Below are positions 7,934 through 15,599 of a stretch of 64,000 nt of DNA, piece by piece. The notes under the pieces were generated by a model. The model ran no database searches. It saw only the letters and a list, made by a program, of their open reading frames with translations, and was not told the origin of the DNA. Each line of letters opens with the position of its first letter. Within the stretch, counting starts at the first letter, position 1. The stretch spans positions 1,550,001-1,614,000 of the forward strand of contig CAWGNS010000008.1 in assembly GCA_963824095.1 (NCBI GenBank), read 5' to 3'. Origin of the DNA: JBBDWJ01 sp963824095 (GTDB taxonomy: Bacteria > Acidobacteriota > Terriglobia > Bryobacterales > UBA6623). Position numbers and translations under genes: made by a program.

Positions 7934-10156
7934 GTGACAACAGACCGTCAGCGCCGTCTTCCTCAGACGCCTGTGGCCCTTGTGGCGCGGGCCTTCGGCC
8001 GGCCGCGTCGACATTCAGTTGACGTTCTTCCCACCGGCCCGTGCCCGGCAACGGCCCCACACGCCGCCATCCCTGCCCGTGGTCGAAAAGGCGCTGCAAG
8101 CGCCCCCGGCTCGCCGGCCAACGGCCGCCGCACGATAACTTTCGCGCTCGCCCTCCTGTTTGCGGCCACCTGCGTCCCCGTCCGGGCCCAGCCGGCCGCA
8201 CCCGTCGTATTCGCCAATGGTGTCGTCAACGCCGCCAGCTTTCTCCAACCTCCCGCCGCGGGTTCGGGCCTGGCGCAAGGGTCGCTGATCTCGATCTTCG
8301 GCGCTAACCTCGGCCCCGAAGCCGGCGTTAGCGCCGACTTCCCGCTCTCGAATGTATTGGCCGGGGTTTCCGTCGAGATTCAGACCGCCGGCGGCGGAGT
8401 TTTGGCGGCGCTTCCTTTGTTCGTCAGCTCGACCCAGATCAACGCGTTGCTGCCATCGGCAACTCCGGTTGGTCAGAATACGCTTGCGGTACGGCGCGAC
8501 GGCGTGGCTAGTAGCCTCGTGCCGTTCACCGTCGTGGGCAGCAGTTTCGGATTGTTCGTCTCGCCGGGGATTGTGGTGAGCGCCGCCGCCGCGCAAAGAT
8601 TCGTCTCCGAGAACGAGACCCCCGTCGTGACTCGGCAGGCGCCGGCCACGCCGGGCGAAACCGTGGTGCTGTGGGGCACCGGCTTGGGGCCGGTTGACGG
8701 GTCCGAAACCGCTGCGCCGCAGGCCACCGCGATCGATACGCCGATCGAAGTGATGGTGGGGCAGCGTAGCGCTGCGATCCTTTATCAGGGTCGGTCGCCG
8801 TGTTGCGCGGGGTTGGACCAGATCAACATTCGCGTCCCCGACGACGCACCGGCGGGGTGTTTCGTGCCGCTGTGGATCGCCGTGCGCGGATCGCTCTACA
8901 GCAACATCGCAACTATTCCGATATCCCAAGACGGTAGCGCTTGCCGCGAGACGCCGGCGATTCCGACTCCCCTGCCCGGCGCGGCGGTGGGGCGGCTGCT
9001 GCTGCGGCGCGCGGTGGACGTCGACGACGCACTGCATCCCCTCGATGCCACGACGCGCGACCGGGCAATTGGCTGGTTCAGCCTGCCGTCGGAGGTGACG
9101 CCTCGGGCAGGGTCGCCTTTCCCGAGACAGACCGGGACCGTAGTCGCTCTGGGCCTATTGCAGGCAGCGGGTCTGCCCGCACTCCCGCCCGAAGGTACCT
9201 GCCTCGTGTATGCGGCGGAGGCTGGGGAGCTTGTGTATCGGCTCGACGCCGGCGAAGCAATTGAGTTAGAAGGGCCAGCAGGACGAACCACTATTCCCTG
9301 GACCGGCAGCGAGTACCGTCTCGAGGCTCCTCCCGAAGCGTTGTTCCTAGGTCCCGGTAGCTATCGCGTAAGCGGCCCGGGAGGAAGCGGGTTTCCGCCC
9401 TTCTCGACCGAGATGTCCGTCGAAGAGCCCGCCCAGTGGACGGCAAAGGGCGATAGCGAAGGCGAAGCGCGTCTGCGAGGCCTGCCGATCGAGTGGACCG
9501 CGCCGGCGGAAGGCGTGAATTCGATGTTGTTGGTGGGGCGCGACACGGTCCCGGGCTCGGGCTCCGAGGACCTGGCTCCGGCGCGGTTCGTGTGCGCCGC
9601 TTCGGCCGCGGCGCAGCGCTTCGTCATCCCGCCGGCGGTGCTCGCGAACCTGCCCGACACAGCGACAGCGCTCGAACTGGGCGGGCTGTGGGCGAAGCCG
9701 TTCGAGCTCTCCACCGGCGGCCCGGAAACCGGCGCCATGGCCTATCTGGACGCCCAGCTATCGAGCGTGAGGCTCGGCCAGCCGCCGCTGCCCTCCACGC
9801 CGGTCACCCTCCCCGACGGGACACAAATCGAGGCCGAACTGGCCGCTAGTTTTGTCGAGCGCCAACGCGGCCTGATGTTCCGGCGTGAGCTGCCGGCGGA
9901 CCGCGGGATGTTGTTTCTGTTCGAGAATCCGGGGCACTACGGCTTCTGGATGCTGAACACGCTGGTGCCGCTCGATATCGTGTGGCTCGATTCGGAACGC
10001 CGGGTGGTTTTCATTTCGGCGAATACGCCGCCCTGCCCGGCCGGCACGTTTTGCCCGACCTACGGAAGCGAGGCGACCGCGCAGTTCGTGCTGGAACTGG
10101 CAGCGGGCCAGGCGGCAGCGCACGGGTTGACGTTGGGGGGGCAGTTCGAGTGGTGA
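7934..10156 (+). CDS. Exported TIGR03437-domain protein fused to a C-terminal DUF192 domain
   Basis: The open frame gives 740 residues. A signal peptide lies at about 66-85 (ALALLFAATCVPVRAQ), so the first 60 or so residues are doubtful; they also overlap an intergenic repeat (7981-8030). Next comes a TIGR03437 domain (VVNAASF and ISIFGANLGPE, about 94-200), then an IPT/TIG-like second segment with PGETVVLWGTGLGP. The middle third is unassigned. The last 115 residues are a DUF192 domain: ERQRGLMFR, GMLFLFENPG, GFWMLNT, PLDIVWLD and VLELAAG. DUF192 normally stands alone as a small exported protein. GTG at 7934 is used as start; codons near 7973-7982 are alternatives. Confidence 0.8.
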   Translation: MTTDRQRRLPQTPVALVARAFGRPRRHSVDVLPTGPCPATAPHAAIPARGRKGAASAPGSPANGRRTITFALALLFAATCVPVRAQPAAPVVFANGVVNAASFLQPPAAGSGLAQGSLISIFGANLGPEAGVSADFPLSNVLAGVSVEIQTAGGGVLAALPLFVSSTQINALLPSATPVGQNTLAVRRDGVASSLVPFTVVGSSFGLFVSPGIVVSAAAAQRFVSENETPVVTRQAPATPGETVVLWGTGLGPVDGSETAAPQATAIDTPIEVMVGQRSAAILYQGRSPCCAGLDQINIRVPDDAPAGCFVPLWIAVRGSLYSNIATIPISQDGSACRETPAIPTPLPGAAVGRLLLRRAVDVDDALHPLDATTRDRAIGWFSLPSEVTPRAGSPFPRQTGTVVALGLLQAAGLPALPPEGTCLVYAAEAGELVYRLDAGEAIELEGPAGRTTIPWTGSEYRLEAPPEALFLGPGSYRVSGPGGSGFPPFSTEMSVEEPAQWTAKGDSEGEARLRGLPIEWTAPAEGVNSMLLVGRDTVPGSGSEDLAPARFVCAASAAAQRFVIPPAVLANLPDTATALELGGLWAKPFELSTGGPETGAMAYLDAQLSSVRLGQPPLPSTPVTLPDGTQIEAELAASFVERQRGLMFRRELPADRGMLFLFENPGHYGFWMLNTLVPLDIVWLDSERRVVFISANTPPCPAGTFCPTYGSEATAQFVLELAAGQAAAHGLTLGGQFEW
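7981..8030 (+). repeat. Dispersed repeat R4, copy a
   Basis: This stretch (GTGGCGCGGGCC followed by GGCCGGCCGCGTCGACAT) recurs at 15386-15434 and, more diverged, at 25353-25402. The other two copies are intergenic; this one lies inside the 5' end of the TIGR03437-DUF192 reading frame, upstream of its signal peptide. Confidence 0.65.
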
Positions 10157-10183
10157 AAGGCCGGCGAAACCACAGTCGTGAAC

Positions 10184-10252
10184 GTGGGACAGACAATCCT
10201 GTCTGTCCTCTGTAGCCACAGCCTCTCGCCTGTCGCCGCCGTTAGACGGCCT
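10184..10252 (+). repeat. Dispersed palindromic repeat R1, copy a
   Basis: It begins GTGGGACAGACAATCCTGTC and ends in CTCTCGCCTGTCGCCGCC. The same layout occurs at 33239-33310 and, inverted, at 33428-33514; short relatives lie at 56317-56344 and about 63123-63175. Confidence 0.7.
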
Positions 10253-10320
10253 CTCACCGGCCGCGGAAAACCGCAAGCAGGCCCGGCAGTGGTGGCCCTT
10301 CGCACGGCTGCGGTAGCCTG

Positions 10321-10375
10321 GGGCCCCACATCACGACGAATCGCGACGCGGCAAACCTGGAGGTTCACGCCACAG
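10321..10375 (+). repeat. Dispersed repeat R5, copy a
   Basis: This 55-bp unit contains ACGAATCGCGACGCGGCAAA followed by CCTGGAGGTTCACGCCAC. Nearly identical copies lie at 37035-37089 and 42416-42470, all on the plus strand. Confidence 0.75.
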
Positions 10376-10516
10376 GTGCCCCTTCCGGCTTCGGTGGCTC
10401 TTTGGGGTGGTGGCCTGTACCGCGTCAAAGCGCCAGACTCCAGCCGGCGCTCGCAAAGACAATCCTGTCCATGCGGGCCTCGGCGCGTCTGCCCATGCGC
10501 GCTTGGGCTCAGCCCT

Positions 10517-10957
10517 TCAGTTGGGCTTGTCCTGTTTGGAAGAGGGGCCGAACTCGCCGTTGATGGCCTTGCGGCCGGCGAAGCCCTCGTGGACGCCGTG
10601 CCAGTATTCGATGCGCGGCTCGCCCAGTTTCCAGCAGAGATAAACCTGCTGCTCGCCCAGCATGGCCGGGAAATCAATCAATCCGATATCGAGGTCTTTC
10701 ACCACGCAGCCGGATTCCTCGATCTGCTCCATGGCTTCCTGCATTTTCTTGACAGAGTGTGCCTTGACGTGTTTGAAGCGGCTGACCTGAGCCGGGTTCA
10801 GCTCCACGCCACCCATGAGCTGGATGCGGGTCGCGACCTTCTGAAGCTCGCCATCGGCCTCGACAGCCTGCCTTTTGGCGTCGATGGCTTCGGGCAGCCA
10901 TTCTTCGAGGCTGGGAATCAGCTCTTCGGCTTCCTGGAGTGTAAACATCTTCGCCAT
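10517..10957 (-). CDS. DUF2203 family protein
   Basis: The start is set at the ATG at 10957, giving 146 residues beginning MAKMFTLQEAEELIPSLE, the typical N-terminus of DUF2203. The protein is mostly helical (residues about 8-75) with a later segment CVVKDLDIGLIDFPA and CWKLGEPRIEYWHGV, which matches the family's conserved C-terminal half. No function is established. It is cytosolic, with no signal peptide or membrane segment. Longer upstream extension in the same frame looks non-coding. Confidence 0.8.
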   Translation of the reverse strand: MAKMFTLQEAEELIPSLEEWLPEAIDAKRQAVEADGELQKVATRIQLMGGVELNPAQVSRFKHVKAHSVKKMQEAMEQIEESGCVVKDLDIGLIDFPAMLGEQQVYLCWKLGEPRIEYWHGVHEGFAGRKAINGEFGPSSKQDKPN

Positions 10958-11238
10958 GAGACGATTCTTAGGGACCGGATAGCGCGAGCGATGCCACCGT
11001 GGGTAAGGAGCAGCGTTCGAGGCTGCCTTGCGCAAAGGACTATGCTTCTGCGACGGGCCAAACTACGCGCGAACGGCTAGCGTAGTTCGCCCGAGTGAGT
11101 TCGCCGGACCCACGCCACGTTTGGTGACGCGGGAAATGCCGTCTGCCAGCCGCCAGGTTGCGCGAACACCCGGTTGCGCCGCAGGCCTTGTGCCGGGATT
11201 GGTTTTCCGGCGCCGCCCGCTTCGCGTCGCGAAGACGG

Positions 11239-11745
11239 TTACACGCCCATGACCTGCACCGAGACCGAACGATTTCGCGGACCGTCGAGCTCAGCCAGAA
11301 TGATGCTCTGCCACGTTCCCAGCAGTACTTTGGCGTTGCGCACCTGCAGCGATACGGAAGGCCCCAGCATGAGTCCGCGCAAATGGGATACGGCGTTCTG
11401 CCGCTCGCAGTCGGAGTAGGCCGGATCGTCGTGGCGCCAGCCCGATTCCTTGGTCACGATCTTCTCGAGCAGCGTCTTGAAGTCGTGCAGCAGAGCGTCC
11501 TGCCACTCGTTGATGAAAACGCTGGCCGTCGTGTGCAGCGATTGCAGATGGACGACGCCGTGCTTGACGCCGCTTTTGGCGACGATCTCGTTGATGCGGT
11601 CGGTGACGTTGATCAGCTCGAACTTGTCGTTGGTGATCCAGTCGACGATGCGGACAAACGTCTTGATGCCGGGAATTTCGACCTGCTCGTCCTGGGCAGG
11701 CTCGGACTGCAGCAGCGTGGGATCAGGCACGGAACGCGCACTCAT
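11239..11745 (-). CDS. YjbQ/UPF0047 family protein (secondary thiamine-phosphate synthase type)
   Basis: The ATG at 11745 is preceded by GAGGGAGAG, so I chose it over upstream extensions; this gives 168 residues. The family core is present: TDRINEIVAKSGVKHGVVHL, the TTASVFINE block, SHLRGLMLGPS and LLGTWQSIILAELDGPRNR. Members of this family can restore thiamine phosphate synthesis in E. coli at low rate, but their native role is unclear. Histidines in HGVVHL and SHLRG are the expected ligands or catalytic residues. It stands between DUF2203 and fabG on the same strand, with gaps of about 170-280 nt. Confidence 0.88.
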   Translation of the reverse strand: MSARSVPDPTLLQSEPAQDEQVEIPGIKTFVRIVDWITNDKFELINVTDRINEIVAKSGVKHGVVHLQSLHTTASVFINEWQDALLHDFKTLLEKIVTKESGWRHDDPAYSDCERQNAVSHLRGLMLGPSVSLQVRNAKVLLGTWQSIILAELDGPRNRSVSVQVMGV

Positions 11746-11918
11746 TGGTACTCTCCCTCGAACTCCCTCAGAGTTCTGTTCAACGAACTCCCCCGCGCGC
11801 GACTTGCCCTCCACGGTGGCCGGGCCTGAGGCACGGAGACGAAAAGGGCTCGCCAACGGCCGTTATTATAGCAAGCGCCGCACCGGTGTGTTGTGCAATG
11901 GCTTGCAGATTCAACCAC

Positions 11919-12653
11919 TTACATATACAAGCCGCCATTGACGCTCAAGATCTGTCCGGTGATGTAGGCGGCCTGGTCGGACGCCAGGAAGTGGACGGCG
12001 TGCGCAATCTCGTCGGGCGAGCCCATACGCTTGAGAGGAATCGAGCCCAGCAGCCGCTCACGGATCTTCTCGTCGAGCGCCGCGGTCATGGCGGTTTCGA
12101 TGAAACCGGGCGCCACGGCGTTGACGGTGATGTTGCGCGAAGCAACCTCCTGCGCCAACGCTTTGGTGAGCCCGATCACGCCGGCTTTCGAAGCCACATA
12201 GTTGGCCTGACCCGGGTTTCCCGCCAGCCCGACCACCGAAGAGATGTTGATGATGCGGCCCCAGCGGGCGCGCACCATGCCGGGCAGCACCGCCTGAATC
12301 GCCTGGAATGTCCCGGTAAGATTCGTATCAAGAACCTCGCTCCACTGTTCAACGGACATGCGCATGGCCAGCCCGTCGCGAGTCATCCCGGCGTTGTTCA
12401 CCAGGATGTCGATGTTGCCGTAGAGTTCGCGGGCCTTCTCGAACGCGGCCTGGATCGAGTCGCGCGAACGCAGGTTCAACTCGACGGCGGCCGCTTCACC
12501 GCCCTGCGCGCGGATCTCCTCCACCAGTAGGGCGAGTTTATCCTGCTGGCGCGCGCCGCCAACCACGCGGGCGCCGGCCTTGGCCAGTTCCAGCGCACAA
12601 GCCCAGCCGATCCCCTGGCTGGCTCCGGTCACGAAGGCGACACGATCTTTCAT
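11919..12653 (-). CDS. fabG: 3-oxoacyl-[acyl-carrier-protein] reductase
   Basis: FabG uses NADPH to reduce 3-oxoacyl-ACP in fatty-acid elongation. The 244-residue protein is a classical short-chain dehydrogenase: cofactor motif TGASQGIG near residue 9, NNAG near 88, the catalytic serine in INISSVVG, and YVASK (Tyr-x-x-x-Lys) near 151-155. The GFIETAM segment and the C-terminal ITGQILSVNGGLYM are typical of FabG. Its start overlaps the fabD stop by 4 bases (ATGA), so the two genes are coupled. Confidence 0.93.
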   Translation of the reverse strand: MKDRVAFVTGASQGIGWACALELAKAGARVVGGARQQDKLALLVEEIRAQGGEAAAVELNLRSRDSIQAAFEKARELYGNIDILVNNAGMTRDGLAMRMSVEQWSEVLDTNLTGTFQAIQAVLPGMVRARWGRIINISSVVGLAGNPGQANYVASKAGVIGLTKALAQEVASRNITVNAVAPGFIETAMTAALDEKIRERLLGSIPLKRMGSPDEIAHAVHFLASDQAAYITGQILSVNGGLYM

Positions 12654-13579
12654 GCGAACAATTTCTCCAGGGTGGCCGGGTCCTCGACTTGAGAACCGCT
12701 CAGGCCGCGGTCGATATTGCGAAGCAGTCCGGTCAGCACGCGGCCAGGGCCGACCTCGACGAAGCGCTCGACGGCGCGCGCGGCGAGCAGCCGCATGGAC
12801 TCCTCCCAGCGTACCGGGTTGGCGACCTGTTGTTTGAGGCCTTCGCGGGCGTCGCCGGCGGCGGTGACCTCCCGGGCGCTGACGTTGTTGACCAGCGGCA
12901 CACGCAAATCGTGCATCGCCACGGCGTCCAGGTCGCCGGCCAGGCGGTCGGCGGCAGGCTGCATCAAAGAGCAGTGAAACGGAGCGCTGACCTGCAGCAG
13001 AACGGCCTTGCGCGCGCCCGCCTGCTTCGCCAACTCAACCGCGCGCTCGACGGCCGCGTGATGGCCGGCAATCACCACCTGCCCAGGGGAATTGAGATTG
13101 GCCGGTGAGACCACCTCTCCCGCGGCGGCCTCGCGGCAGACCTCGTCGAGTTTGGCTTCGGGCAACCCTATCACGGCTGCCATCGCGCCCACTCCGGCGG
13201 GCACAGCCTCCTGCATGTAGCGGCCGCGGCGGCGCACCAGTTGCACGGCGTCGGCGAACGACAGGGCTCCGGCGGCTACCAGCGCGGAATACTCGCCCAG
13301 GCTGTGGCCGGCGACGTAGTCGGGCTCGATGCCCTTCTCGCGCAGCACCGCCAGGGTTGCGATCGAGCAGGTCAGAATCGCCGGCTGGGTATTCTCGGTG
13401 AGCTTGAGCTCCTCTTCGGGGCCTTCAAAGCAAAGCCGCGAAATCGGAAATCCCAGCGCGGCGTCGGCTTCTTCGAAGATGCCGCGGGCGGCGGCGAAAT
13501 TTGCGGCAAGTTCTCGACCCATTCCAGGCTTCTGGGACCCTTGCCCGGGGAACAGGAAAGCGGTTTTGGGCATGGACAT
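12650..13579 (-). CDS. fabD: Malonyl-CoA:ACP transacylase
   Basis: FabD moves malonyl groups from CoA to acyl carrier protein. The 309-residue protein has FPGQGSQ at the N-terminus, the nucleophile motif GHSLGEYSALVAAG near residue 90, RRRGRYMQEA with the carboxylate-binding arginine, and SAPFHCSLM with the catalytic histidine near 200. VGPGRVLTGL is close to the C-terminus. It is the upstream gene of a fabD-fabG pair with a 4-base overlap. No acpP or fabH is next to it; cdaA-cdaR lie just upstream after a 140-nt gap. Confidence 0.95.
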   Translation of the reverse strand: MSMPKTAFLFPGQGSQKPGMGRELAANFAAARGIFEEADAALGFPISRLCFEGPEEELKLTENTQPAILTCSIATLAVLREKGIEPDYVAGHSLGEYSALVAAGALSFADAVQLVRRRGRYMQEAVPAGVGAMAAVIGLPEAKLDEVCREAAAGEVVSPANLNSPGQVVIAGHHAAVERAVELAKQAGARKAVLLQVSAPFHCSLMQPAADRLAGDLDAVAMHDLRVPLVNNVSAREVTAAGDAREGLKQQVANPVRWEESMRLLAARAVERFVEVGPGRVLTGLLRNIDRGLSGSQVEDPATLEKLFA

Positions 13580-13719
13580 TCCACCCTAACGCGCCGCACG
13601 GTGAGGCGGCAAGTGCGCCACGGCGGCGAGCCGCCTGGCGCGCCACAAGGCGGGTATCTCGAATCGGCCCGGCGTCAAGACGGCGGTTAGCCCAAGGAAC
13701 GTCTCGCGCCCAGAGTTCG

Positions 13720-14379
13720 CTACTCGCGCTTGCGCATCTGCACTTCGACGTTGACGGAGGGGTCTTGATTGAAGCGGACGTAGGGATCGGGCAGGTAGGC
13801 GGTGACGCGAAAGCTGCGGCCGCCAACGACTTCGCTGAGGTCGATGGGGTCGGTGGAGACGACATCGATGAGGGCGACGCGGCTTTCGGGGCCCACCACC
13901 ATCAGCGTTCGCGGATCCAGGCGCACCGAAGCCAGCGCGTATTCGCGCTCGTAGGAACCGACGAACTGCGGCTGGATCGTCACCTCGCGCTCCGCCTGCG
14001 CCTCCAGAGTAAAACGCAGTTGGGACGGCACGGCTTTCACCAGATGGACGCCGTCGGGCAGGCCCAAGGTTGGCTCGGTGATCGTCAGCGTTTTCTCGCC
14101 GGGCCCGTAAATGTCGGCAAAGTCGGCCCGTACGGCCACCTCGCCGGCGCGCAGGCCTTGCAGCAGCGAGCGCGGCCCGCGCAGGATGACGGTGACGCGC
14201 TCGGCCTGATCGGGATTCAGCTCGAGATGCTCGGGGATGTTCACGTAGTCGATGTGCGCCTCAAAGGAAGCGTCGCGCATCGACTCGCCCGCGAAACTCG
14301 ACCACAGCGCAATGGCGCCCAGAACGGCGGCGACCTTCAGCCCGGTGCTCGACGCCAGGTTTTCCCGTAACGATCGCAT
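13720..14379 (-). CDS. cdaR: YbbR-domain regulator of diadenylate cyclase
   Basis: The 219-residue protein has one N-terminal membrane helix (about 13-30) and an extracytoplasmic part with YbbR-type repeats, for example VTVILRGPRSLLQGLRAGEV and a second unit around YLPDPYVRFN. In other bacteria CdaR binds the cyclase CdaA and modulates c-di-AMP synthesis. Here it starts 9 nt after the cdaA stop on the same strand, which supports the assignment. The protein is shorter than the Bacillus version, with fewer YbbR units. Confidence 0.85.
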   Translation of the reverse strand: MRSLRENLASSTGLKVAAVLGAIALWSSFAGESMRDASFEAHIDYVNIPEHLELNPDQAERVTVILRGPRSLLQGLRAGEVAVRADFADIYGPGEKTLTITEPTLGLPDGVHLVKAVPSQLRFTLEAQAEREVTIQPQFVGSYEREYALASVRLDPRTLMVVGPESRVALIDVVSTDPIDLSEVVGGRSFRVTAYLPDPYVRFNQDPSVNVEVQMRKRE

Positions 14380-14388
14380 AGGCAGTGA

Positions 14389-15288
14389 CTAGCCGGCCCG
14401 CCGCGATCCGCCGCTTTCGGGGGCGGCGGAAGAAGGCGAACTCTCCAGAGCAAGATTTTCTTCGGGACGTTCGACGAGAATGCCGGAGGCGCTGACGTCG
14501 CGCGGCGGCGCCACCACGGGCCCGAAGTATTGAATCAACTTCAACCGCAGGCGGTCGATCGAGACGCCGATATCGATGCTGCCCGCCGAGGCGATCGAGA
14601 CGCGGCCGTCGGTTTCCGAGACGACAATAGCCAGCGAGTCGCTTTCTTCGGTGATGCCGATGGCGGCGCGGTGGCGCGTGCCGAGCGAACTGATCAGCCC
14701 GGGATTCGTCGTCAGCGGCAGGAAGCAGGCGGCCGCGGCGACTTTTTCGCGCTGGATGATGACCGCGCCGTCGTGCAGCGGCGAGGTGCGCTGAAACACG
14801 CTCACCAGCAGATCCGAAGAAAGGCGCGCCTCCAGCGCGACGCCGCTTTGGATGAACGTACGCAGTCCGGTCTCGCGCTCGATCACGATCAGCGCGCCGA
14901 CCTTGCTTTGCGAAAGCTGCGTGGCGGCGAAAATCACGTCCTCATACTCGTAGTGGATCGCCCCGCTGGGCCGTTTCTTGGGAGCGAACTGCAGCGCCAT
15001 GTAGCGCAGCGCCCGGCGCACCTCGGCCTGAAAGATGACCACGAGCGCAATCGTGGCGTACGGCGCGATGCTGCCGATGACGGCGTGCAGAGTCGTCAAG
15101 CCGAGCACACCCGCCAGCAGGTACATCGCGGTGACCAAAATCACGCCGCCGACGACCGGCGCGGCGCGCGTTCCTCGAATGCTGTGCAGGAAAACGTAAA
15201 GCAGATAGGCAAGCAGCAGAATCTCGACGACGGCCTTCAACCATTCGGTTGGACCGCTGTGGAGCAGCCAGCTAAATTGCGAGAACAT
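14389..15288 (-). CDS. cdaA: Diadenylate cyclase, CdaA type
   Basis: CdaA joins two ATP molecules into the second messenger c-di-AMP at the membrane. The 299-residue protein has three hydrophobic helices within residues 15-90 and then a DAC domain with both catalytic motifs intact: DGA at 173-175 (in LHDGAVII) and RHR at 205-207 (in LGTRHRAA). The last 40 residues are a variable Ser/Pro/Glu-rich tail. It heads an operon with cdaR. In many Gram-positive bacteria glmM follows directly; here glmM is 24 kb away. Confidence 0.95.
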   Translation of the reverse strand: MFSQFSWLLHSGPTEWLKAVVEILLLAYLLYVFLHSIRGTRAAPVVGGVILVTAMYLLAGVLGLTTLHAVIGSIAPYATIALVVIFQAEVRRALRYMALQFAPKKRPSGAIHYEYEDVIFAATQLSQSKVGALIVIERETGLRTFIQSGVALEARLSSDLLVSVFQRTSPLHDGAVIIQREKVAAAACFLPLTTNPGLISSLGTRHRAAIGITEESDSLAIVVSETDGRVSIASAGSIDIGVSIDRLRLKLIQYFGPVVAPPRDVSASGILVERPEENLALESSPSSAAPESGGSRRAG

Positions 15289-15297
15289 GGCGCCGAG

Positions 15298-15303
15298 ATC
15301 TTA
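15298..15303 (-). promoter_or_regulatory. -10-like TAAGAT 9 nt before cdaA
   Basis: TAAGAT on the minus strand ends 9 nt before the cdaA ATG (start 15288), close to the 7-nt spacing seen at other genes here. There is no Shine-Dalgarno sequence between them. Confidence 0.35.
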
Positions 15304-15385
15304 CTAAGTGTAACGGACTCAAGCACGTGAGGCCAGCCGCTGACTCTAGCGCACTCAGCGCCCTCGCAAGCCAGACCCGCCTCCC

Positions 15386-15434
15386 CGTGGCGCGGGCCTG
15401 TGGCCGGCCGCGTCGACATCCAGTCGACGTTCCC
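15386..15434 (+). repeat. Dispersed repeat R4, copy b
   Basis: Same sequence type as 7981-8030, with the shared core GGCCGGCCGCGTCGACAT. It lies in the gap between cdaA and the SLC13 transporter. Confidence 0.65.
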
Positions 15435-15599
15435 GGGTCCGCCCACCGCCCCACACACCCACCTTGTTCCGCAGGGACGAGCCGGCGATGAACCGCGGCG
15501 GCAAGCCTTTGCCCGGCAGCGCCCCCCCCCGCCACCGAAACCATCCGTGCTAGGGTGTGTTGTTTGTCCGGTTCGCCGGGTTCCCAGAAGGATTCGGGA

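Larger units (their letters stand above)
10157..10516. other. Intergenic region with repeats R1a and R5a
   Basis: No gene is supported in these 360 bases between convergent genes. They hold one copy of repeat R1 (10184-10252) and one of R5 (10321-10375). No terminator with a T-run is seen. Confidence 0.6.

Noticed and set aside
10178..11080. A 300-codon open frame on the plus strand
   Set aside because: It runs through two dispersed repeats and across the DUF2203 gene on the other strand. No recognisable protein feature.
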